Positions 1-9,082 of a DNA stretch of 64,000 nucleotides are shown here, piece by piece. This DNA is from an uncultured bacterium (lineage in GTDB: Bacteria; Cyanobacteriota; Vampirovibrionia; Gastranaerophilales; Gastranaerophilaceae), in assembly GCA_946622415.1 (NCBI GenBank), contig CAMOPX010000004.1, forward strand, positions 1 to 64,000, in the 5' to 3' direction. Each line of letters starts with the position of its first letter. Position 1 is the first letter of the stretch. The notes under the pieces were generated by a model that was given only the letters and a program-made list of their open reading frames with translations, did not search any database and was not told the DNA's origin. Both the position numbers and the translations under genes were made by a program.

Positions 1-16
1 AGTTCAGAGAATGAGC

Positions 17-120
17 GTATTTTGCGTAGGGCGAAGCGATAGCGTAGACCCGAAGCAGCAAAAAACAAATGAAGCGACAACGAAGTGAAGCGTAATGCTG
101 TTTTTTGTGAAGCAAAATAC
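17..120. repeat. GC-richer imperfect hairpin repeat
   Basis: The outer arms GTATTTTGC (17-25) and GCAAAATAC (112-120) are perfect inverted repeats. The interior is rich in GAAGCG/TAGCG words and holds further short stems, including A-rich and T-rich arms near 57-67 and 97-107. Its base composition differs from the AT-rich surroundings and resembles the structured repeats near 17.5-18.9 kb. No protein is apparent. It is probably an intergenic REP-like unit. Confidence 0.5.
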
Positions 121-184
121 AAGAGAGGAATTTTGATTAAATCGTATGTTCTTTACGTTACCCGAGCCTAGTTTTCTTTTTTCG

Positions 185-339
185 GTTCACTTTTTCACAC
201 AGTACTACTTTATTCGTAAGCAGCTAAAGCTGCAACGACTAAAGCATTCTTTTGCTTGTGGCGTTTGAACCAAGAAGAACGCTTTAGCTGTAGCAACTTG
301 TTGCGTACAGATAAAGTGGTACAAAGTAAAAAAGTGAAC
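185..339. repeat. Long imperfect inverted repeat (about 155 bp)
   Basis: The arm GTTCACTTTTT at 185-195 pairs with the segment ending AAAAAAGTGAAC at 339. The next blocks, GTACTACTTTAT and ATAAAGTGGTAC, also pair, and the interior continues with AGC/GCT-rich stems around a central loop. The whole unit folds as one long hairpin. It may be a MITE-like element or a strong transcription barrier. I see no gene between 1 and 470. Confidence 0.55.
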
Positions 340-470
340 AATAAAAAATAATTAAATTTAAATACAGATTCAAAAAACAGTATATTTAAAGAGCAAAACT
401 TTAATTATTTTATACACACTTTATAAGAAAACATTTATCGGTTTTTCAATAAATATTGTATAATAATTTT

Positions 471-2477
471 ATGTTTTTTATTTGTTTAATCAATATTCTT
501 TTAACATATATCTTGTGTTCTTTTTTTAGAACTTTGTCGATTTTTTATATTGTTTTATTTTCTATAATAGTTTTAAATTCGGAAATTCTTTCTTTGTTTT
601 CCGCATTTAATGTTCAAAATGTATCCATACTTTCTATTATAGAAATAATAATTGCATATGCTTATTTCATTAAAACAAAGACCCCTGCTTATTTTCCGAA
701 TATAAAATACGAATTAACAAGAATAAAAAACAGTTTAAAATTAGATAAGTTGCTTTTTTTAGTATTTATCTTTTTTTGTTTTATGTTATTTTCAATGCTT
801 GTAGTTTCAATTTGTTCTCCTGCAATAGAACCGGATAGCAGGTCTTATCATTTTGTTCGAATATTTTATTATATAAAACATCAAAACTTTCATCATTTTA
901 ATATTTCTCAAACAAGAAACATTGTAATGCCATTTAATTCGGAAATAATTTATTCTTATTTTTATCTTTTTAAAAGGAATATTTTAACTGCGGATTTAGG
1001 ATTTGGCCTTTTGGCTTATTTTTCTTTTATTAATGTTATTTTTCAAATTTATTTGATATTAAGACAACTAAAATTTTCGGTCAGAAAAACACTGTTTACA
1101 ATATTTATTGTTTGCTCAACCGGAGCTGTTCTTGTTCAAATATCTTCCTTGCAAACAGATATTGTTGTTGCGTCTTTAATATTATCTTCCGTTTATTTAT
1201 TACTTAATTACAAAAGAAATCAAAAGAATCTGTATCTTTTTTTATCGTCACTTTCTTATGCTCTTGCAATAGGAACAAAAACAACTGCAATAATAATTTT
1301 TCCCGCTTATTTGGTTTTTCTTTTTTATGTTTTAAAAAATAAAACCTATATTTTTAAATATTTTTCATTTTTGTTAGGTAATTTTTTAATTTTTGCTTCA
1401 TACAATTACATATTGAATTTTTTGGATTTTAAAGACTTTATTTCTCCGATATCCTTAAAAGCAGAACATGTTATTTCTAACGGAATAAAAGAATATATTT
1501 TTAATTTTGTTTCTATATTTAACGATTTTTTCGGTTATTCAAGAGGTTTTGTTTATGAAATTTTAGAAGCCGGTAAAAAATTCATATTTACAAATTTACA
1601 TATACAAAACTATCAAATGCTTTTCCAAAATAATAATCAACAGTTATATGATGAAAGGGTTATTGGTTTTGCGCATTTAGGATTATTGTTTTTTATAAGC
1701 TTAATTATTTCTCTTGTTTATTTCTTTAGAACAAAAAATAAAAGATATAAATTAATCGGTATTTTTTCTTTTGTTTTTATCTTAAATTACATTCTTATTT
1801 GTGTTTCTTTAATATATTTTCCATATACAGTCAGATTTTTTGTTACATATACTTTAATTTCCTGTTTTAGTTTAATTTTTATTTATCAAAACAAAGTATT
1901 AAAATATCTGGCAATTTTGTTTGCATGTTTGAATTTAATTTTGTATTCAATATTTTTAACAAGATTACCTTTATTGACTTTGGTTAAGGTGGGAATTTTT
2001 AATAAAAATCTCTCAACCTTAAAAGAAAGATTATTTCAAAAACCCTTTTCCTCCGAGCAATCAATAAACGAATACGATATGTTTAAATATACAAAAAAAT
2101 TCATCAAAAAAACCGATAAAATAGCGGTAATAAATGACTCTGAGCTTTATGAAATAATACAGATGATGAATTTTGGTTATGATGTCAATGTAATCAATAT
2201 TGAAGAAATTTTAAACTTGGATAAAATCAGAAAATACGATTATATTTTCTCAAATGACGGTTCGCAATATTTTGATAATTTTAAAATCAATACCTCGCTT
2301 CCTTTTGATAACAATTTTAATTGTATAATATATGAAAAGAACTATAAAAAACAAAAAACAAAGGTTGCTTCTTACTGTATGTTAAAAAATGATTTGTTTT
2401 TTAGAGCAGGTTTTGTTGTGATAAAATTTTATGAAAATGACAAAAGAAAAGTATATCTTTTTAAAAGGATAAAATAA
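471..2477 (+). CDS. Polytopic membrane glycosyltransferase, GT-C/GT39-like (putative)
   Basis: The predicted product is an integral membrane protein of about 668 residues with many hydrophobic helices over its first 500 residues and a soluble C-terminal part of about 150 residues. An acidic motif in an early extracytoplasmic loop (EPDSRSYHF) resembles the Asp-containing loop of GT-C transferases such as the ArnT/PMT families, which use polyprenyl-phosphate sugars. That suggests transfer of sugars to lipid or protein at the outer face of the membrane. A TTG at 456 lies in frame upstream, but a TATAAT-like box at 459-464 overlaps that region, so ATG 471 is preferred and the transcript may have a very short leader. 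The stop overlaps the rpe start by one base, so the two are probably cotranscribed. The family call rests on topology and one loop motif. Confidence 0.55.
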   Translation: MFFICLINILLTYILCSFFRTLSIFYIVLFSIIVLNSEILSLFSAFNVQNVSILSIIEIIIAYAYFIKTKTPAYFPNIKYELTRIKNSLKLDKLLFLVFIFFCFMLFSMLVVSICSPAIEPDSRSYHFVRIFYYIKHQNFHHFNISQTRNIVMPFNSEIIYSYFYLFKRNILTADLGFGLLAYFSFINVIFQIYLILRQLKFSVRKTLFTIFIVCSTGAVLVQISSLQTDIVVASLILSSVYLLLNYKRNQKNLYLFLSSLSYALAIGTKTTAIIIFPAYLVFLFYVLKNKTYIFKYFSFLLGNFLIFASYNYILNFLDFKDFISPISLKAEHVISNGIKEYIFNFVSIFNDFFGYSRGFVYEILEAGKKFIFTNLHIQNYQMLFQNNNQQLYDERVIGFAHLGLLFFISLIISLVYFFRTKNKRYKLIGIFSFVFILNYILICVSLIYFPYTVRFFVTYTLISCFSLIFIYQNKVLKYLAILFACLNLILYSIFLTRLPLLTLVKVGIFNKNLSTLKERLFQKPFSSEQSINEYDMFKYTKKFIKKTDKIAVINDSELYEIIQMMNFGYDVNVINIEEILNLDKIRKYDYIFSNDGSQYFDNFKINTSLPFDNNFNCIIYEKNYKKQKTKVASYCMLKNDLFFRAGFVVIKFYENDKRKVYLFKRIK

Positions 2478-3124
2478 TGACGAATCAAAAAATTATAATT
2501 TCTCCTTCAATTTTATCTGCGGATTTTGCAGATTTAAAAACAGATATTAAAAAGGTTGAACCTTACGTTGATTGGCTCCATATTGATGTTATGGACGGTC
2601 ATTTTGTTCCAAATATTTCAATAGGTGTTCCTGTTGTAAAATCGATAAGAAAGGCGACCAATCTTTTTTTGGATACTCATTTAATGATAGAAAATCCGAT
2701 TAGATATATCGATGCGTTTGCGGAAGCAGGTTCTGATTTAATCACATTTCATTATGAAGCAACAAAAGAAGATACAATAAAAACAATTGAAAAAATTAAA
2801 GCGAATAATAAAAAAGTCGGTATCTCCATAAAACCAAAAACCCCTGCACAAGACATAAAAGATTTTATTAATATGGTAGATTTGGTATTAATTATGACAG
2901 TTGAACCCGGATTTGGCGGACAAAAATTTATGGAAGAATGTATAGAAAAAGTTTCTATAATTAAAGAATATTCTAAAAACCCAAATTTAATAATACAAGT
3001 AGATGGCGGAATAAACGATATAACATCAAAAATATGCACTAAAACAGGAGTTAATTCTCTTGTTGCAGGAAGTTATATTTATAAAGCAGAAAATATTAAA
3101 ACAGCAATAGAAAAACTTTTTTAG
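2477..3124 (+). CDS. rpe: Ribulose-phosphate 3-epimerase
   Basis: This 215-residue cytosolic enzyme interconverts ribulose 5-phosphate and xylulose 5-phosphate in the pentose phosphate pathway. It shows the family signatures of a TIM barrel: SPSILSADFADL at the N-terminus, HIDVMDGHFVPNISIG for the metal and substrate site, HLMIENP, the TVEPGFGGQ loop and VDGGI near the end. Length is typical of the family. Its ATG shares one base with the stop of the upstream membrane glycosyltransferase (TAATG), which implies translational coupling. A hairpin terminator follows at 3157-3181. Confidence 0.95.
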   Translation: MTNQKIIISPSILSADFADLKTDIKKVEPYVDWLHIDVMDGHFVPNISIGVPVVKSIRKATNLFLDTHLMIENPIRYIDAFAEAGSDLITFHYEATKEDTIKTIEKIKANNKKVGISIKPKTPAQDIKDFINMVDLVLIMTVEPGFGGQKFMEECIEKVSIIKEYSKNPNLIIQVDGGINDITSKICTKTGVNSLVAGSYIYKAENIKTAIEKLF

Positions 3125-3156
3125 TGTTTGTTTTTATTTTGCTGTTTTTAAAATAA

Positions 3157-3181
3157 AAAAACAGGATTTTCTCCTGTTTTT
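3157..3181. terminator. Bidirectional intrinsic terminator after rpe
   Basis: Arms AAAAACAGGA (3157-3166) and TCCTGTTTTT (3172-3181) form a perfect 10-bp stem with a 5-nt loop. A T-run follows on the plus strand, and A-richness on the other side provides a T-run for the minus strand. It lies between the convergent rpe and the small minus-strand gene at 3189-3350 and can serve both. Confidence 0.8.
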
Positions 3182-3188
3182 CTTAAAC

Positions 3189-3350
3189 TTAAACCAAACC
3201 TAGAACTTTCTTGTACCAACTAAATGTTTCTAATTCTAATCCGTTAAAGGTGGTTCTAAGGCATTGTCTTTTAAGGTAGTGTTGGAATTCATCATCCAAT
3301 TTGCCTTTGATAACAGTTTGCCTGTCCAGTTTTTTAGTAGAAAGCGTCAT
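3189..3350 (-). CDS. Small protein of 53 residues, unknown
   Basis: A short reading frame begins at ATG 3350 with a strong Shine-Dalgarno GGAGG (3356-3360) five bases upstream, and a recognisable promoter sits at 3391-3418. The product starts MTLSTKKLDRQTVIKG and ends SWYKKVLGLV. It is basic, has one cysteine and no obvious membrane segment. The gene ends next to the bidirectional terminator at 3157-3181, so it forms a complete small transcription unit. The well-placed promoter, ribosome binding site and terminator are the main arguments that it is real. I recognise no family and propose no function. Confidence 0.7.
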   Translation of the reverse strand: MTLSTKKLDRQTVIKGKLDDEFQHYLKRQCLRTTFNGLELETFSWYKKVLGLV

Positions 3351-3390
3351 ATTAACCTCCTAACATGCACAACTAACAACATTTGTCAAT

Positions 3391-3418
3391 ATTATAACAC
3401 ATAATTTTAATAATGTAA
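3391..3418 (-). promoter_or_regulatory. Sigma-70-type promoter for the 53-residue protein
   Basis: On the minus strand a perfect TATAAT (-10, 3391-3396) is preceded by TTACAT (-35, 3413-3418) with a 16-bp spacer. The expected transcription start lies near 3384, giving a leader of about 34 nt that carries the GGAGG site. Confidence 0.6.
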
Positions 3419-3517
3419 GTACTAAAATATAAAAATAGCTCTAAAGAATTACACGAATGGCATGATTGTGTTTTAGCTATTTGTTACAATTGTAATATTT
3501 GTTACATTTTGTAATAT

Positions 3518-4354
3518 TTAAACATCTTCGTTTTGTGCTTTATATCGTTTTAATAAATTATAATTTTTTTCTATATTTTTATATGCTTGATGAAAATATG
3601 ACAAAATGCTTCCATCATTTAGGATTTCTTTAAATTCATCACAAAATACGGATAAATAATATAACATTATTGAAGTATAATAATAACCATAATCACAACC
3701 TAAATAGATTTTTCTTCTTTTAACCAATTCTGATAATTTAACAAAAAAATCAAAAAATTCTTTTTCACATTCTTCTCCATTTATAGTTCTTTTTATGCCT
3801 TCAATTTCTTCACTTGGAAGCGATATAAAATCAATATCTGTATTGTTTTTTACAAAATCTTGGTACATATCGGCTTTAGAATTGCGAAAATATACAATAG
3901 TATCAATACCTGATTCTTTAAGAGAATTAATCACTATAGTTATATCATCAGGATTTTCATATATCCGTTTTGAAGAAAGATTTGGTCCTGCAATAATATT
4001 TGACGTAATAAATCTTGCCGGTGCAAATCCGTCGATTATTAAACTATTGATATGTGAATTTAAGGTTGATACAAATTTTTTTAACTTTTCATCTTGTTCA
4101 GTATTTTCTTTATTATCGGGAAAAGATGGAGTATCAAGCGGCATACATATTTTATGTCTCATATAATAAGCATTTGCTAATTCATTAAGACCTATTGAAT
4201 TTGAAGTAAAAGAAATTTTATTTTTAGAATTATCAATATGTTTTGATTCATTATTTAAAAGTGTTTGCTCAAGTTTACCGCCTAAAGCATAAATTTGCTT
4301 ATTACTAGGGGAATTTACAGTTATATTTCTGATTTTGTTTGTAATATTAAGCAT
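3518..4354 (-). CDS. Hypothetical protein with N-terminal ISFTS-type motif
   Basis: The 278-residue product has no signal peptide. After a basic N-terminus it carries the segment NKISFTSNS near residue 50, similar to short motifs in the proteins at 11934-13715 and 59874-60575. The central part contains a segment (SGIDTIVYFRNSKADMYQDF) followed by KIYLGCDYGYYYTS around residue 215, which faintly recalls the P-loop surroundings of cysteine phosphatases (xGCxxGxxRT). The catalytic Arg is absent, so enzyme activity is doubtful. It is flanked by non-coding DNA on both sides and is probably monocistronic. Just beyond its stop lie two degenerate palindromes (GTTACAATTGTAA and GTTACATTTTGTAA, 3483-3514). 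I do not recognise the family. Confidence 0.65.
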   Translation of the reverse strand: MLNITNKIRNITVNSPSNKQIYALGGKLEQTLLNNESKHIDNSKNKISFTSNSIGLNELANAYYMRHKICMPLDTPSFPDNKENTEQDEKLKKFVSTLNSHINSLIIDGFAPARFITSNIIAGPNLSSKRIYENPDDITIVINSLKESGIDTIVYFRNSKADMYQDFVKNNTDIDFISLPSEEIEGIKRTINGEECEKEFFDFFVKLSELVKRRKIYLGCDYGYYYTSIMLYYLSVFCDEFKEILNDGSILSYFHQAYKNIEKNYNLLKRYKAQNEDV

Positions 4355-4541
4355 AAAATACCTTTAATGGGGATGTATAAATTATAAAAATTGAAAATAA
4401 AATAAGTTGCTAATTTATTGGCTCATTTTTCATTTAAATTAAAATACTTTGTATTATGAATTTGTAAAAATTCAAATATAACGCATATAAAAAAATTGAA
4501 TATAAAAAAGCAAATTAAATAAATTATTTAATAACAGGTAT

Positions 4542-5411
4542 TTATATTGTTTTGCTTATTTTTTCGAGATATTTCCCGTATCCGTTTTGTTTGTATCTTT
4601 TTGAAATTTCAAGAAGTTTTTCTTTTGAAATAAAGCCCATGCGGCATGCCACTTCTTCTATAGAAGCTATTTTCATACCTGTATTTATTTCCATTGATTG
4701 AATAAAATTAGCTGCCTGTAAAAGACTTTCAAACGTTCCCGTATCTAACCACGCAAAACCGCGTCCTAAAATTTCAACCGTTAATTCATTCTTTTCAAGA
4801 TAAATTTTATTCAAATCCGTTATTTCTAATTCTCCTCTTTTAGAAGGTTTTAGGGTTTTAGCATATTCAACAACGTGATTATCATAAAAATACAAACCTG
4901 TAACAGCGTAATTAGATTTTGGGTTTTCGGGCTTCTCTTCTATGGAAATTGCTTTATTGTTTTTATCAAATTCCACCACACCAAATCTTTCAGGATCATT
5001 AACCAGATATCCGAATACTGTTGCACCTTGTGTTCTTTTACCCACGGTTTTTAGCATTGAAGAAAAACCAAAACCGTGGAAAATATTATCTCCTAAAATA
5101 AGTGCAACGGGTTCGTTTTTAATAAAATCCTCTGCAATTAGAAAACTTTCTGCAATACCTCTCGGTTTTTCCTGAATTGCATAGGAAAATTTAACCCCGA
5201 TTTCACTTCCGTCACCTAATAATTCTTTAAAATTATCTATGTCACGTTTACTTGTAATAATTAAAATATCTTTTATTCCTGCAAGAAGCAAAGTTGTAAT
5301 AGGATAATAAATCATGGGTTTATCGTAAACAGGTAAAAGAATTTTTGATATAGGAAGTGATGCAGGGTACAATCTCGAACCGTTTCCTGCAGCAAGCACA
5401 ATACCTTTCAT
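4542..5411 (-). CDS. rfbA: Glucose-1-phosphate thymidylyltransferase
   Basis: The enzyme makes dTDP-glucose from glucose 1-phosphate and dTTP, the first step towards dTDP-rhamnose and related surface sugars. The nucleotidyltransferase signature [14 protein letters not shown] opens the protein, followed by [39 protein letters not shown] and [11 protein letters not shown], all typical of RmlA/RfbA. The length of 289 residues is standard. The start codon overlaps the recA stop by one base, so it appears to be cotranscribed with recA. No rfbB, rfbC or rfbD lies nearby. The C-terminal [11 protein letters not shown] segment is also typical. Confidence 0.93.
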   Translation of the reverse strand: MKGIVLAAGNGSRLYPASLPISKILLPVYDKPMIYYPITTLLLAGIKDILIITSKRDIDNFKELLGDGSEIGVKFSYAIQEKPRGIAESFLIAEDFIKNEPVALILGDNIFHGFGFSSMLKTVGKRTQGATVFGYLVNDPERFGVVEFDKNNKAISIEEKPENPKSNYAVTGLYFYDNHVVEYAKTLKPSKRGELEITDLNKIYLEKNELTVEILGRGFAWLDTGTFESLLQAANFIQSMEINTGMKIASIEEVACRMGFISKEKLLEISKRYKQNGYGKYLEKISKTI

Positions 5412-6490
5412 TATTCTGCCTTTTCTTCTTTTGATTCTTCTTGAGGTTTGTTTTTGTTTGCTATTTTTTCTCTGACTTTGGTTTCGATTTCATTTAAAAT
5501 TTGAGGATTTTGTTCCAAAAATTCTTTTGCTTTTTCTCTGCCTTGTCCGAGTTTTTCATCGTTATAGCTAAACCATGCGCCGGATTTTTTAATAATATCA
5601 AAATTAACCGCAACATCAATAATGTTACCTAAAGCACAGATACCTTTTCCGTATATAATATCAAATTCAGCGGTTTTAAAAGGAGGTGCTACTTTATTTT
5701 TAACAACTTTCACCCTGACACGGTTTCCTATGTCTTCGTTGTCTTTATTTTTTACACTATCACAACGTCTTATATCCAAACGAACTGTTGAATAGTATTT
5801 TAAAGCATTACCACCTGTTGTTGTTTCAGGGTTTCCGAACATGATTCCGATTTTTTGTCTTAATTGGTTAATAAAAATAACTGTTGTATTTGTTTTTGCA
5901 ACAATTGCGGTTAATTTTCTTAACGCTTTTGACATAAGACGTGCCTGTAAGCCCATTTGTTGATCTTCCATAGCTTTTTCAATTTCAGCTTTTGGAACAA
6001 GTGCTGCAACAGAATCAATTACAATAATATCAATTGCACCGGAACGTACAAGTTCTTCCGTAATTTCAAGTGCTTGTTCACCTGTGTCGGGTTGAGAAAT
6101 TAATAATTGATCAACATCTACACCTAAGTTTCTTGCATATTCAGGATCAAGTGCGTGTTCTGCATCAATATACGCTGCAATACCGCCTTTTTTTTGTGCA
6201 TTTGCAACAATGTGTTGAGCGAGAGTTGTTTTACCTGATGATTCAGGACCATATATTTCTATGATTCTGCCTCTGGGTACACCGCCTATTCCTAACGCTA
6301 TATCGAGTGCCAAAGCACCTGTCGGAATACATTCACAATCAACGCTTGCTTTATCACCAAGGCGCATGATTGAACCTTTTCCGTAATCTTTTTCAATTTT
6401 ATCTAATGCCATTTTTAAGGCTTTGTTTTTTCCTTCTTGGATGGCTTTTTCATCAATATCTTTATCAGTCTTTTCCTTAACGGCACACAT
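5411..6490 (-). CDS. recA: Recombinase RecA
   Basis: RecA is the strand-exchange ATPase of homologous recombination and the co-protease of the SOS response. The Walker A motif GPESSGKTT, the Walker B region [10 protein letters not shown], the L1 region with [15 protein letters not shown] and the L2 region [21 protein letters not shown] are all intact. The 359-residue length and Glu/Lys-rich C-terminal tail are typical. Its AAAGG site lies upstream of the ATG. It is transcribed divergently from dnaN across a 512-bp AT-rich region, and rfbA follows with a one-base overlap, which is an uncommon partner for recA. Confidence 0.97.
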   Translation of the reverse strand: MCAVKEKTDKDIDEKAIQEGKNKALKMALDKIEKDYGKGSIMRLGDKASVDCECIPTGALALDIALGIGGVPRGRIIEIYGPESSGKTTLAQHIVANAQKKGGIAAYIDAEHALDPEYARNLGVDVDQLLISQPDTGEQALEITEELVRSGAIDIIVIDSVAALVPKAEIEKAMEDQQMGLQARLMSKALRKLTAIVAKTNTTVIFINQLRQKIGIMFGNPETTTGGNALKYYSTVRLDIRRCDSVKNKDNEDIGNRVRVKVVKNKVAPPFKTAEFDIIYGKGICALGNIIDVAVNFDIIKKSGAWFSYNDEKLGQGREKAKEFLEQNPQILNEIETKVREKIANKNKPQEESKEEKAE

Positions 6491-7002
6491 AAATAAAAAC
6501 CTTTCTTTTACTTGGTATTTAAATATTCTACATTAAAATATTTAAAAGGGCAAAAAATTAAAAATGATTAATTAATTCTTTCTGTTTAAAACCCTGTTTA
6601 AAAGTTGTGGAATTTTAAAAAATTTTCAACATATTTTTTTAAAACAACTTTTAAACAACTCCTTGTTTAACTATTAAAATATACAACACATTAAATTATA
6701 GATAATATTTTAAAAATAAAAAGGAAATCAAAAAGAAAATTTTTAAAAATTATTATTTTTTAGTTGTTGAATTTTTGTTATAAAAAAAGATTATTTTTAC
6801 ACAAGAAATACAAAACAAAAAAAGCTTATTTTATAATACTTTTGAATAGTTTTACACAAATATTCTGTCTTTATTATAAATTATTAATTCTTTATAAAAT
6901 ATAAAAAATATTTAATTTATAATATAATTTGAAAAGCAAATAGCTATGTGTTTTTTAAAATTATGTTTATAATATAATTTTTTATATAAGGAGAATCGTT
7001 AT
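6491..7002. other. AT-rich recA-dnaN intergenic region, candidate oriC
   Basis: This 512-bp non-coding region separates divergent recA and dnaN. It has two copies of TTTTACACA (6795-6803 and 6850-6858), one base from the cyanobacterial-type DnaA box TTTTCCACA, and a related AAATTCCACA on the other strand near 6605-6614. A perfect 13-bp inverted repeat, GTTTAAAAGTTGT (6596-6608) and ACAACTTTTAAAC (6644-6656), frames a very AT-rich loop. Long A/T tracts follow. In Cyanobacteria the origin is often next to dnaN without dnaA. The region must also carry the promoters of both genes; TATAAT-like boxes occur near 6968. Confidence 0.4.
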
Positions 7003-8124
7003 ATGGAAATTATTTTAAATAAGGAAGATTTTGCAAACAGTATTAAAATAGTTGAAAAAATTACTGCACAAAGAGCTATTCAACCTGTTTTATCTAATAT
7101 ATTAATAGAAACGGTATCCTCAGACAGAATTAAACTTACTGCAACCGATTTAAATTTAGCTATTGAATATAAAACAAAAGCGGAAGTTATAGAAGAAGGT
7201 TCTGTTACATTAAACGCAAAGAAAACTGCAGAAATAGTTTCCAGATTGTATTCTTCTGAAGTTAAAATAAAAACAGAAAACGATTCTAATAATGTTTTAA
7301 TTAAAAGCGGAAAAACAGAATTTCATCTGATAAGTATAAATCCTGAAGAATTTCCAAAAAGTAATCCCGCAGCACAAGCGGATGAATTTAAAACAATAGT
7401 ATTAAATAAAAACGAATTTTCAAAATCATTAAAACAAGTTTTATTTGCAGTATCAACACAAGAAACTCAAGCTGTTTTAACGGGTGTTTCTTTTAATGTT
7501 ACGGGTAGTGTGCTTGAATTAGCTGCAACTGATGGTAACAGATTAACAAGAATACAAAAAGAAATACAAAATCCTATCGAAGAACAAGTCGATTTTATTG
7601 TTCCCGGAAAAACACTATCGGAAGTGCAAAGAATTTCAACAATGATAGATGATGAAGATATAACAATTAAATTTTCAAAAAATAAAGTTCTTTTTGAATT
7701 TGAAAATTTATCTTTCCAATCACGTCTTATTGAAGGAAGTTATCCTAAATATCAACAATTAATCCCTGTTAATAACGATAAAAAAATAATAGCTGACAGG
7801 GTTGAATTGATAAACGTTATAGAAAGAGTTTCTGTCATGGTTAGTGAAAGAACAAACGTTGTTAAATTTAATTTCACCCAAGGACAACTGGAAATTTCTG
7901 CTGATACACCCGATGCAGGAAGTTCAAAAGACTATATAGATATTAAATATGAACAGGAAGATATTTTAACGGCATTTAATTATAAATATGTTCTTGACGG
8001 TTTAAAAAATATGGATACATCGGAAATAATGATAGAAATTGCTGATGTGTTGGCGGCAACTATTTTTAAACCTGTTGAAGATAAAGATAATTACATATGT
8101 TTAATTATGCCTGTTAAAGTATAA
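7003..8124 (+). CDS. dnaN: DNA polymerase III beta subunit (sliding clamp)
   Basis: The 373-residue product is the ring-shaped clamp that tethers DNA polymerase III to DNA. The first residues (MEIILNKEDFANSIKIVEKI), the central FIVPGKTLSEVQRI segment and the C-terminal YICLIMPVKV end typical of the family are visible, the last contributing to the partner-binding pocket with the LIMPV strand. The length matches other bacterial clamps. An AAGGAG site lies well placed before the ATG. No dnaA is adjacent. thrB follows after 15 bp and is probably cotranscribed. Confidence 0.95.
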   Translation: MEIILNKEDFANSIKIVEKITAQRAIQPVLSNILIETVSSDRIKLTATDLNLAIEYKTKAEVIEEGSVTLNAKKTAEIVSRLYSSEVKIKTENDSNNVLIKSGKTEFHLISINPEEFPKSNPAAQADEFKTIVLNKNEFSKSLKQVLFAVSTQETQAVLTGVSFNVTGSVLELAATDGNRLTRIQKEIQNPIEEQVDFIVPGKTLSEVQRISTMIDDEDITIKFSKNKVLFEFENLSFQSRLIEGSYPKYQQLIPVNNDKKIIADRVELINVIERVSVMVSERTNVVKFNFTQGQLEISADTPDAGSSKDYIDIKYEQEDILTAFNYKYVLDGLKNMDTSEIMIEIADVLAATIFKPVEDKDNYICLIMPVKV

Positions 8125-8139
8125 AACAAGGAATTAATT

Positions 8140-9069
8140 ATGAAAGTAAGTGTTAAAACACCAGCAACAATAGCAAATTTAGGACCGGGATTTGATTCTT
8201 TTGGTTTGGCGTTACCGTTATATAATATTATTTCACTGGAAGAAACAGTGCTTCCCGGAAGCGGAATAGAAGTTAATATCATAAACGAAAAAAATAATGA
8301 CGATAATATAATTGATATTCCGACAGATAAAAATAATATAATATATAAAGCAATAGAATTACTTTACAATTTTATAGGACAAGTTCCAAACGAATTAAAA
8401 ATAACCGTAAGAACACAAATCCCTGTTTCAAGAGGTTTAGGTTCATCCGCCTCTGTTATAGTCGGTGGATTGATAGCTGCAAACGAATTACTCGGCAGAC
8501 CTGCGGATGAAAAAATTCTTATGTCTATTGCAACAGAAATAGAAGGACATCCTGATAATATTGCGCCTGCTTTTGTGGGTGGTGTTACAATGTCATCTTG
8601 GGAAGAAGATGGTTCTATTGTATATAGAAAATTACCTTGGGATGACGGTTGGAAATTAATGGTTTGTGTTCCGGATTACGAATTAAATACCGAAATTTCC
8701 CGTTCGGTTCTTCCAAAAGAAGTTCCTATGTCATCAGCTGTTTATAATCTTAAAAGAAGTGCTATGTTTGTTGATGCATTATATAATAAAGATGAAGAAC
8801 TGCTTAAATTAGCTCTTAAAGATAAATTACATCAACCCTACAGAGAAAAATTAGTTCCGGGGTTGGCTGATATTATGAATAATTTAAAACACACAAACGG
8901 TGTTATAGGAACGGTACTTTGCGGTGCAGGACCTTCTGTTCTTGTTATTTATAACGGAATCGGTGCCAGTGAAATAAAAGAAATAGTTGCATCAAGTTGG
9001 AATTATTTTAACGTAAAAAGTAATTTCTTAAATCTCCCGATAGAAAAAGAAGGTGCTTGTATCTTATAA
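8140..9069 (+). CDS. thrB: Homoserine kinase
   Basis: ThrB phosphorylates L-homoserine with ATP on the way to threonine. The protein is a GHMP-family kinase of 309 residues with the N-terminal PATIANLGPGFDSFGLAL motif, the ATP-binding PVSRGLGSSAS loop, GHPDNIAPAFVGG and the C-terminal GTVLCGAGPSVL motif. It starts 15 bases after the dnaN stop behind an AAGGA site, so the two genes likely share a transcript. No other threonine-pathway gene is next to it. Confidence 0.93.
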   Translation: MKVSVKTPATIANLGPGFDSFGLALPLYNIISLEETVLPGSGIEVNIINEKNNDDNIIDIPTDKNNIIYKAIELLYNFIGQVPNELKITVRTQIPVSRGLGSSASVIVGGLIAANELLGRPADEKILMSIATEIEGHPDNIAPAFVGGVTMSSWEEDGSIVYRKLPWDDGWKLMVCVPDYELNTEISRSVLPKEVPMSSAVYNLKRSAMFVDALYNKDEELLKLALKDKLHQPYREKLVPGLADIMNNLKHTNGVIGTVLCGAGPSVLVIYNGIGASEIKEIVASSWNYFNVKSNFLNLPIEKEGACIL

Positions 9070-9082
9070 AAACAAAATTAAT

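Noticed and set aside
3483-3520. Tandem GTTACAATTGTAA and GTTACATTTTGTAA as operator sites
   Set aside because: They lie at the 3' end of the adjacent gene, not near a promoter, and AT-rich palindromes of this size can occur by chance.
3518-4354. Dual-specificity phosphatase-like active site in the unknown protein
   Set aside because: The GCDYGYYYTS segment lacks the Arg of the Cys-x5-Arg loop, so the similarity is not enough for a functional call.
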